A DNA stretch of 10,051 nucleotides, from NCBI GenBank assembly GCA_050247895.1, contig JBFWTJ010000134.1, positions 1-10,051 on the forward strand, given 5' to 3'. The translations under genes and the position numbers were made by a program. The first letter of the stretch is position 1. Every line of letters begins with the position of its first letter. This document shows positions 5,959 through 10,051 of this stretch, in pieces. The notes beneath the pieces are model-generated. The model was given only the letters and a program-made list of their open reading frames with translations. It did no database searches and was not told where the DNA came from. The DNA comes from CAVPEW01 sp050247895. GTDB lineage: Bacteria; Actinomycetota; Acidimicrobiia; Acidimicrobiales; VFJN01.

Positions 5959-6878
5959 GTGGTCGCCTCCGCCGCGAGTGCCTCGGCCTTCTCGCCGGCC
6001 GCGGCGAGGAACAGCTCGGACAGGCTGGGGGCCTCGACCCCGAAGTCGGCCACCGGGGTCCGGGCCCGGACGGCGTCGAGCACCCGGCCGGGGTCGGTGC
6101 CCGGGTCCAGGCGGATCCGGCTGCCCGCGGTGCTGCTCGTCACCACCTCTGCGCCGGGGCCCAGGGCCGTGTCGTCCACGGGCACGTCGACGCGCAGGTA
6201 GCGATCGGGGCTGGCCGCCTTGAGCGCCCGCAGCTCGCCCTCGAGGACGACCCGCCCCCGGTGCAGGAGGCTGATGGTGTCGCACAGGCCCTCGACGAGG
6301 TCGAGCTGGTGGCTGGAGAACAGCAGGTTGCGGCCGGCCTCGACGTGGTCGAGCACGACCCGGGAGAGGAACTCGACCGCCACCGGGTCGAGCCCGGCGA
6401 AGGGCTCGTCCAGCACGAGCAGGTCGGGTTCGTGGACCATGGCCGCGGCGAGCTGGACCCGCTGGGCCATGCCGCCGGACAGGTCGGCCACCTTGTCCTC
6501 GGCCCGGCCGCCCAGGTCGAGCTCGTCGAGCAGGCGACGGGCCCTGGCCTCGCCGGTCCCGGCGTCCAGGCCGTGGAGCCGGGCGATCCACACGAGCTGG
6601 TCGAGCACCGGCATGTCCCGGTACAGGCCCCGCTCCTGGGGCATGTAGCCCCACCGGCGGCGATCGGCGGCGGTGGCCGGGCGGCCGTCCCACCCGATGG
6701 TGCCCGACTCGGGTGGGAGCACGCCGAACATGATCCGCATGAGGGTGGTCTTGCCCGCCCCGTTGGGGCCGAGCAGGCCGACGACCCGGCCGCTGGGGAC
6801 CTCGAGGTCGACGCCGTCGAGGACGACGCGCTCGCCGAAGCTCTGCCGGATCCGATCGGCTCTCAGCACGTGGGTCAC
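5955..6878 (-). CDS. ABC transporter ATP-binding protein (NatA-like)
   Basis: A 307-aa cytoplasmic ATPase with all key motifs. Counting from the alternative start at 6884 (subtract 2 for mine), they are Walker A GPNGAGKTT at 39-47, Q-loop MPQERGLY at 81-88, signature LSGGM at 135-139, Walker B LLVLDEP at 155-161 with D-loop GLD, and H-loop SSH at 190-192. The C-terminal ~90 residues are the accessory domain seen in NatA/DrrA-like exporters. I place the start at GTG 6878, because the ribosome site GGGAAGGGA lies about 6 bases ahead of it. The GTG at 6884 directly abuts that site and adds two residues; it cannot be excluded. Its stop overlaps the permease start. ATP hydrolysis powers export by the partner permease. 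Upstream on the same strand is a SnoaL-like gene, about 90 bp away. Confidence 0.93.
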   Translation of the reverse strand: MTHVLRADRIRQSFGERVVLDGVDLEVPSGRVVGLLGPNGAGKTTLMRIMFGVLPPESGTIGWDGRPATAADRRRWGYMPQERGLYRDMPVLDQLVWIARLHGLDAGTGEARARRLLDELDLGGRAEDKVADLSGGMAQRVQLAAAMVHEPDLLVLDEPFAGLDPVAVEFLSRVVLDHVEAGRNLLFSSHQLDLVEGLCDTISLLHRGRVVLEGELRALKAASPDRYLRVDVPVDDTALGPGAEVVTSSTAGSRIRLDPGTDPGRVLDAVRARTPVADFGVEAPSLSELFLAAAGEKAEALAAEATT

Positions 6879-6928
6879 GTCCACTCCCTTCCCGCTCGCG
6901 CCAGGGTGCCATGCCTGCGAGGCCCGAC

Positions 6929-6948
6929 GGGGCGGTGTCGCCGGCCCC
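6929..6948 (-). terminator. possible hairpin between SnoaL-like gene and ABC genes
   Basis: GGGG-CGG at 6929-6935 pairs with CCG-G-CCCC at 6941-6948 with one bulged G and a 5-base loop. It lies about 20 bases past the stop of the SnoaL-like gene on the minus strand and could weaken read-through into the ABC operon. No U tract is present. Confidence 0.25.
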
Positions 6949-6968
6949 GAGCGCCCGGAGAGGCGGGA

Positions 6969-7406
6969 TCAGCCCAGGACGGTGGTGGGCAGCGCCGGCG
7001 TCTCGTGCTGCCAGTGGACCCGGTGCTCGCGGCGGGCGAACTGCCACCCCTCGGTCGTGCGGACGAGGTCGTCGCGGTACTCGAGGCCCCGGACCAGGAT
7101 GGTCCCGCCGGCCCCGCCCGCCGTGTCGGGCGCGAGCACCGCGGTGGCCAGGGTGACGGCCCGGGCGGTGTCGCCGTCGACCACGATCCGGTGGCTGGCC
7201 GGCGTGTGGGTCGAGTGGGCGTAGGCGGCCAGGGCCTGTGCGAAGCGGGCCTGGATCTGGTCACGGCCCTCGACGACGAGGGTCCCGCCATGCTGGGCGA
7301 AGGTCGCGCCGGCGGTGAAGCACGCACCGGCCAGGGCGAAGTCCCGGGTGTCGATCCCGTGGAAGTACTGCTCGATGGTGCGCCGGACGGCGGCTTCGTC
7401 GGACAT
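6969..7406 (-). CDS. SnoaL-like / NTF2-fold protein
   Basis: A 145-aa protein of the nuclear-transport-factor-2 (SnoaL-like, PF13577-type) fold. It opens with the usual helix EAAVRRTIEQYFHGIDTRDFALAGACFTAGATFAQ, then the GRDQIQARFAQAL helix, HxTHTPASHRIVVDGDTARAVTLATAVL strands and a C-terminal REHRVHWQ strand. Members are small cone-shaped enzymes or binding proteins for hydrophobic molecules (polyketide cyclases, dehydratases, isomerases); many have no known substrate. The start is ATG 7406 with GAGGGGG just upstream. Longer in-frame starts toward 7430 and beyond have no ribosome site and run into the divergent control region. It is transcribed away from the dioxygenase gene, sharing about 96 bp of control DNA, which hints at a joint pathway. 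The ABC genes lie downstream on the same strand. Confidence 0.8.
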   Translation of the reverse strand: MSDEAAVRRTIEQYFHGIDTRDFALAGACFTAGATFAQHGGTLVVEGRDQIQARFAQALAAYAHSTHTPASHRIVVDGDTARAVTLATAVLAPDTAGGAGGTILVRGLEYRDDLVRTTEGWQFARREHRVHWQHETPALPTTVLG

Positions 7407-7440
7407 GGTCCCCCTCGTGGCGTCGGTCGAGACCCGATTC

Positions 7441-7469
7441 TTGCCTGTCGGTCGCACAAGTCTTACGTT
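7441..7469 (+). promoter_or_regulatory. candidate sigma-70-type promoter of the dioxygenase gene
   Basis: TTGCCT at 7441-7446, a 17-base spacer, and TACGTT at 7464-7469 fit the housekeeping promoter pattern (TTGnnn, 17, TAnnnT). Transcription would start near 7476, giving a leader of about 27 bases with GGGGAGGGG as the ribosome site before ATG 7503. This is a match by eye only. Confidence 0.38.
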
Positions 7470-7476
7470 CGACGTC

Positions 7477-7486
7477 ATCAGCTGAT
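7477..7486. promoter_or_regulatory. 10-bp perfect palindrome ATCAGCTGAT, possible operator
   Basis: The palindrome lies at the predicted transcription start of the dioxygenase gene, in the divergent region it shares with the SnoaL-like gene. GACGTC (7471-7476), also a palindrome, abuts it. The place suits a repressor site, but a 10-bp palindrome is weak evidence and no regulator gene is in the window. Confidence 0.25.
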
Positions 7487-7502
7487 CCAGGGGAGGGGAC
7501 CA

Positions 7503-8384
7503 ATGGGCATCTCGATCACCCCGTTGCCGGGGACCACCTTCGGTGCCGAGGTCGGCGGCGTCGACCTGTCCCGGCTCGACGACGCCACCTGGACCCAGGT
7601 CGAGGCAGCGTTCAACGAGTACGGCATCCTGGTGTTCCACGACCAGGACCTCAGCCGGGAGGCCCACATGGCCTTCGGCGAGCGCTTCGGGCCGCTCGAG
7701 GTGAACGACACCGGCGGCCTGCGGCCCGACCTGGACGGCAAGCCCATCGTGACCAACATCAGCAACGTCGACGCGGACGGGGTCCACCAGTCGGACCCCG
7801 CCCACCCGCTCAACCGGTTCCTGGCCGGCAACGAGGGCTGGCACAGCGACAGCTCGTTCCGCGAGGTCACGGCCAAGGCGTCGATCCTGTTCGCCATGGA
7901 GGTCCCGACCCAGGGCGGCCAGACCGGCTACGCCGACATGCGGGCCGCCTACGACGAGCTCTCCGACCAGGACAAGGCCGACCTGGCCGAGCGCCAGGCG
8001 TACCACTCCCTCAAGTTCTCCCAGGCCGTGTCGAACTCGGTCGACCTCGAGGTGCCCGACGCGCCCACCGACTACACGGGGGCCTGGCACCCCGTCGTGC
8101 GGGTCCACCCGGCCACCGGGCGACCCTCGCTGTTCGTGGGCCGGCACGCGTGCCAGCTCAGCGGGACCGACGTGGCCGAGGGGCAGGCCCGCCTGGCCCA
8201 GCTCCTGGAGGACGCCGTGCAGCCGCCGCGGATCTACTGGCACGACTGGGCGCCCGGCGACGTGGTGATCTGGGACAACCGCTGCATCAACCACCGGGCC
8301 ACCGAGTACGACCTGAACCAGCGCCGGGTCCTGCGCCACGTCCGCGTGGCCGGCGACCCGGTCCCCGCCGGCGCCGCGGGGTGA
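7503..8384 (+). CDS. TauD/TfdA-family Fe(II)/2-oxoglutarate dioxygenase
   Basis: A 293-aa cytoplasmic enzyme of normal family length. Dioxygenases of this family use Fe(II), 2-oxoglutarate and O2 to hydroxylate a substrate, often cutting C-S or C-O bonds (taurine, alkyl sulfates, 2,4-D-like ethers). The metal triad is complete: H114 and D116 in WHSDSSF, and H264 in RCINHRAT. The arginines that bind 2-oxoglutarate follow in the segment QRRVLRHVR (R275, R278). The numbering is close to that of TfdA (His113, Asp115 and His262, as I recall), and the stretch TGYADMRAAYDEL is also TfdA-like, so an ether- or carboxylate-cleaving role is slightly favoured over taurine; this is inference. The start is ATG 7503, with GGGGAGGGG 4-12 bases upstream. 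It is divergent from the SnoaL-like gene. An open frame extends far upstream to 5871, but that part is a shadow of genes on the other strand. Confidence 0.9.
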   Translation: MGISITPLPGTTFGAEVGGVDLSRLDDATWTQVEAAFNEYGILVFHDQDLSREAHMAFGERFGPLEVNDTGGLRPDLDGKPIVTNISNVDADGVHQSDPAHPLNRFLAGNEGWHSDSSFREVTAKASILFAMEVPTQGGQTGYADMRAAYDELSDQDKADLAERQAYHSLKFSQAVSNSVDLEVPDAPTDYTGAWHPVVRVHPATGRPSLFVGRHACQLSGTDVAEGQARLAQLLEDAVQPPRIYWHDWAPGDVVIWDNRCINHRATEYDLNQRRVLRHVRVAGDPVPAGAAG

Positions 8385-8429
8385 GGCGCGCCGCGCCGGT
8401 CCCGACCGGCGCGGGGTAGACAGGCCGGC

Positions 8430-9155
8430 ATGTGCGGTCGCTTCGCGTCCACGTCGCCGCCCGACCAGGTCGCGGCCTACTTCGGGGCCGAGCTGGCCGA
8501 GGCGCTCCTCGAGCCGAGCTACAACGTCGCGCCGACCAACGACGTCTACGCGGTGCTCGAGGACGGCGGGGTCCGCCACGTCGACGCCTTCCACTGGGGC
8601 CTGATCCCGCTGTGGGCCAAGGACCCCAAGATCGGCTCGAAGATGATCAACGCCCGGGCCGAGACCCTGGCCGAGAAGTCGGCCTACCGCTCAGCGTTCC
8701 GCAAGCGCCGCTGCATCGTCCCCGCCGACGGCTTCTACGAGTGGAAGGCCGTGCCGGGCCAGAAGGCCAAGCAGCCGTACTTCATCCACCGGGCCGACGG
8801 CGAGCCGCTCGCCTTCGCCGGGCTGTGGGAGGTCTGGCGGGGTCCGGACAAGGACCAGGAACCCCTCCGGTCGGCCACGATCGTCACCACCTCGGCCAAC
8901 CAGGACATGGCACCGGTCCACGACCGGATGCCGGTGGTGCTGCCCCGTGAGGCCTGGTCGACCTGGCTCGACCGCGACGGCGACGACCTGGACCTGCTGG
9001 GCAAGCTCCTCGTGCCGGCCCGGCCCGGGATCCTCACGATGCACCCGGTGTCGACGCTGGTGAACAACGTGCGCAACAAGGGCCCCGAGCTGGCCGATCC
9101 GGTCGAGGTCGCGGAGCAGGCCACGCTCGACGTCGCCGGCTCGGCGGAGCCCTGA
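8430..9155 (+). CDS. SRAP family abasic-site DNA-protein crosslinking protein (YedK/HMCES-like)
   Basis: A 241-aa protein of the SOS-response-associated peptidase family. It forms a thiazolidine link between its N-terminal cysteine and abasic sites in single-stranded DNA, protecting them. All key residues are present: Cys2 in MCGRF, exposed after Met removal; N32 in YNVAPT; N74 and R76 in MINARAET; E104 in GFYEW; and H164 in VHDRMPV. The length is typical. The exact MCGRF start fixes ATG 8430. The ribosome site is poor (GGGG 13 bases away), and TAGACA lies 8 bases before the ATG, resembling a -10 element, so a nearly leaderless mRNA is possible. It follows the dioxygenase gene by 45 bases. 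Linkage of the two functions is not expected. No LexA-type box was recognised upstream. Confidence 0.95.
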   Translation: MCGRFASTSPPDQVAAYFGAELAEALLEPSYNVAPTNDVYAVLEDGGVRHVDAFHWGLIPLWAKDPKIGSKMINARAETLAEKSAYRSAFRKRRCIVPADGFYEWKAVPGQKAKQPYFIHRADGEPLAFAGLWEVWRGPDKDQEPLRSATIVTTSANQDMAPVHDRMPVVLPREAWSTWLDRDGDDLDLLGKLLVPARPGILTMHPVSTLVNNVRNKGPELADPVEVAEQATLDVAGSAEP

Positions 9156-9169
9156 GCGCGCCAGGACCG

Positions 9170-9190
9170 GCCCGGCCCGATCGTCCGGGC
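9170..9190. terminator. possible terminator hairpin after the SRAP gene
   Basis: GCCCGG at 9170-9175 pairs with CCGGGC at 9185-9190 around 9 bases, 14 bases after the SRAP stop in a convergent gap. It has no U tract. Confidence 0.3.
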
Positions 9191-9233
9191 ACCACGCCCC
9201 GCGGGCCCAACCCCCGACACCAGGTCCGGACCC

Positions 9234-9251
9234 CTGCACGCCGACCTGCAT
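9234..9251. repeat. 18-bp near-palindromic direct repeat, copy 1
   Basis: The sequence CTGCACGCCGACCTGCAT matches copy 2 (9282-9299) at 16 of 18 positions and has the same orientation. The two copies start 48 bp apart within the 166-bp gene-free gap between the SRAP and HIT genes. Confidence 0.6.
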
Positions 9252-9281
9252 CCCCGATACCGGCCCCTGGGCGCCGGGCCA

Positions 9282-9299
9282 CTGCACGCCGGCCTGCAG
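9282..9299. repeat. 18-bp near-palindromic direct repeat, copy 2
   Basis: CTGCACGCCGGCCTGCAG is symmetric about its centre except for one mismatched pair (C9287/C9294). It could be a dyad operator or, as RNA, the terminator hairpin of the HIT gene, whose stop is about 22 bases away on the minus strand. Confidence 0.6.
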
Positions 9300-9321
9300 A
9301 GGTGCCCGACGGTCGGCTCGG

Positions 9322-9747
9322 TCAGTCCGGGACGTGGTCGCCGTGGCCCAGCTCGCGCAGGGCGGCGGCGATCCGGTCCCGGGCGTCGTCCATCTCCGCC
9401 GGGTCGGGGTCCGGCCGGCCCCGGTCGAGGTGCAGGTCGGCCTCCGAGGCGATGGGCATGACGTGGAGGTGGGTGTGGGGCACCTCCATCCCGGCGATGA
9501 CCAGGCCGATCCTCGGTGGCGCGAAGGCCCGGAGCTGGGCGTCGCCGATCCGCCGGGCGACCAGGGTGAGGTGGCCGATGGTGGCGTCGTCGAGGTCGAG
9601 CCAGTGGTCGACCTCGGCCACCGGCACGACCAGGGCGTGGCCGGTGCTGATCGGGTTGATCGACAGGAACGCCACCGCGGTCTCGTCCCGCCACACGAAG
9701 CGGCCGGGGAGCTCGCCCTGGATGATCCGGGTGAAGATCGTCGCCAT
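9322..9747 (-). CDS. HIT family nucleotide hydrolase/transferase
   Basis: A 141-aa cytoplasmic protein of the histidine-triad superfamily, HINT-like in size. Such proteins hydrolyse or transfer nucleotides from nucleoside phosphoramidates or dinucleotides. Marks are TIFTRIIQGELPGRFVWRDETAVAFLSINPIS (3-34), the family start; GHALVVP (36-42); and the histidine triad HTHLHV (H91, H93, H95) after GMEVP. By analogy with HINT1 the middle His is the nucleophile. The start is ATG 9747, which gives the classic MATIFTRII opening. A GTG at 9798 would add 17 non-conserved residues and run into the pgsA promoter, so it is rejected. The ribosome site is weak (GCGGGG touching the ATG). The C-terminal tail (residues 107-141) is charged and variable. 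Divergent from the PgsA-like gene. Confidence 0.9.
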   Translation of the reverse strand: MATIFTRIIQGELPGRFVWRDETAVAFLSINPISTGHALVVPVAEVDHWLDLDDATIGHLTLVARRIGDAQLRAFAPPRIGLVIAGMEVPHTHLHVMPIASEADLHLDRGRPDPDPAEMDDARDRIAAALRELGHGDHVPD

Positions 9748-9811
9748 CCCCGCATCATCGCGGATGGCACCGGTGGTCCGGGCGTCCCGCCGGGCCACGT
9801 CGGGGCTCTCG

Positions 9812-9817
9812 TAGGGT
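9812..9817 (+). promoter_or_regulatory. probable -10 element of the PgsA-like gene
   Basis: TAGGGT fits the TAnnnT pattern and ends only 8 bases before GTG 9826. Transcription would start at or just before the start codon, giving a leaderless mRNA, common in actinobacteria. There is no Shine-Dalgarno site at the usual distance, which fits. No -35 is evident. Confidence 0.4.
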
Positions 9818-9825
9818 GGGCCGCC

Positions 9826-10051
9826 GTGGACGGCGCTGCTCCCTCGTCACGGGCCGGCGGCGGGATCCTCGCCGATCGCCTCCTGACCGTGCCCAACGTC
9901 ATCACCGTCGTGCGCCTGGGCCTGCTCCCGGTGTACCTCTGGCTGCTGTTCGGGGCCGACGACCGGTCGAGCGCGGCCTACCTGCTGGCCGCGCTCGGCG
10001 TCACCGACTTCCTGGACGGCTACGTCGCCAGCCGCTGGGACCAGGGCTCGG
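9826..10051 (+). CDS. CDP-alcohol phosphatidyltransferase (PgsA-like), 5' part only
   Basis: The first 75 codons of a membrane enzyme are present; the rest lies beyond the window. The GTG start is followed by a short polar leader, then LLTVPNVITVVRLGLLPVYLWLLF (about residues 19-42), the usual first helix of PgsA and related enzymes, and a second hydrophobic stretch, SAAYLLAALGVTDFLDGYVASRW (50-72), that leads into the catalytic motif DxxDGxxAR. The family transfers a phosphatidyl group from CDP-diacylglycerol to an alcohol. The TVPNxxTxxR opening favours phosphatidylglycerophosphate synthase or an actinobacterial cardiolipin synthase. Oddly, the motif reads DGYVAS, with Ser where Arg is expected; an Arg follows directly. 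The start is supported by a -10 element 8 bases upstream. The exact product is uncertain because the third and fourth motif aspartates are not in view. Confidence 0.82.
   Translation, partial: MDGAAPSSRAGGGILADRLLTVPNVITVVRLGLLPVYLWLLFGADDRSSAAYLLAALGVTDFLDGYVASRWDQGS

Noticed and set aside
5871..7502. Plus-strand extension upstream of the dioxygenase
   Set aside because: The frame is open to 5871 but is antisense to the ABC ATPase and SnoaL-like genes. The TauD-type N-terminus and a strong ribosome site put the start at 7503.
7407..8594. N-terminal extension of the SnoaL-like gene on the minus strand
   Set aside because: It is antisense to the dioxygenase gene and unlike any SnoaL N-terminus; ATG 7406 has its own ribosome site.
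9322..10051. HIT plus PgsA as the mycobacterial HIT-pgsA1 (phosphatidylinositol mannoside) cluster
   Set aside because: In that cluster the genes run in the same direction and are followed by acyl- and mannosyltransferases. Here they are divergent and the PgsA-like start (TVPNVITVVR) fits PGP/cardiolipin synthases better.

Overview
The window is about 10 kb of very GC-rich, densely coded DNA. Third codon positions are almost all G or C, GTG starts are frequent, promoter -10 elements look like TAnnnT, and the tRNA gene does not encode its CCA end. Together with gene content such as a zinc-ribbon microprotein next to an HMG-CoA lyase and a GlsB-type membrane protein, this suggests the chromosome of an actinobacterium. 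Acidimicrobiia (Iamia-like) is my best guess, but that is inference. There is no mobile element, CRISPR array, prophage or recognisable defence locus. Most genes belong to familiar families, and the interest lies in details.

Layout: (1) 1-1163, plus strand: the tail of an upstream gene, an HMG-CoA lyase whose catalytic-loop Cys is replaced by Ser, and a 77-aa zinc-ribbon/one-helix membrane microprotein. (2) 1194-1690: tRNA-Pro(GGG), a nested hairpin that probably ends transcription from both sides, and a convergent GlsB/YeaQ-type stress membrane protein with a convincing SigF/SigB-like promoter. (3) 1791-3844: two tandem secreted six-blade FG-GAP/VCBS propeller proteins. They are old duplicates, but their last ~195 bp are almost identical. 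(4) 3858-7406, minus strand: four genes in a row, reading from high to low coordinates: a SnoaL-like NTF2-fold protein, an ABC ATPase, its ABC-2/NatB-type permease (4-base overlap with the ATPase) and an alpha/beta hydrolase. (5) 7503-8384: a TauD/TfdA-type Fe(II)/2-oxoglutarate dioxygenase transcribed divergently from the SnoaL-like gene. (6) 8430-9155: an SRAP (YedK/HMCES) abasic-site protein. (7) 9156-9321: a gene-free convergent gap with two near-palindromic 18-bp direct repeats. (8) A HIT hydrolase on minus and, divergent from it, the first 75 residues of a CDP-alcohol phosphatidyltransferase (PgsA-like) cut by the window edge.

How the parts may work together: the HMG-CoA lyase suggests leucine or other branched acyl-CoA catabolism. 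The dioxygenase and SnoaL-like pair share a control region and may handle one small substrate. The ABC genes form a certain two-gene export unit. The twin propellers are secreted calcium-binding surface or extracellular proteins of unknown ligand. I see no single new multi-gene system. The best leads are the Cys-to-Ser lyase, the partly homogenised propeller pair, the SigF-like promoter and the repeats at 9234-9299.
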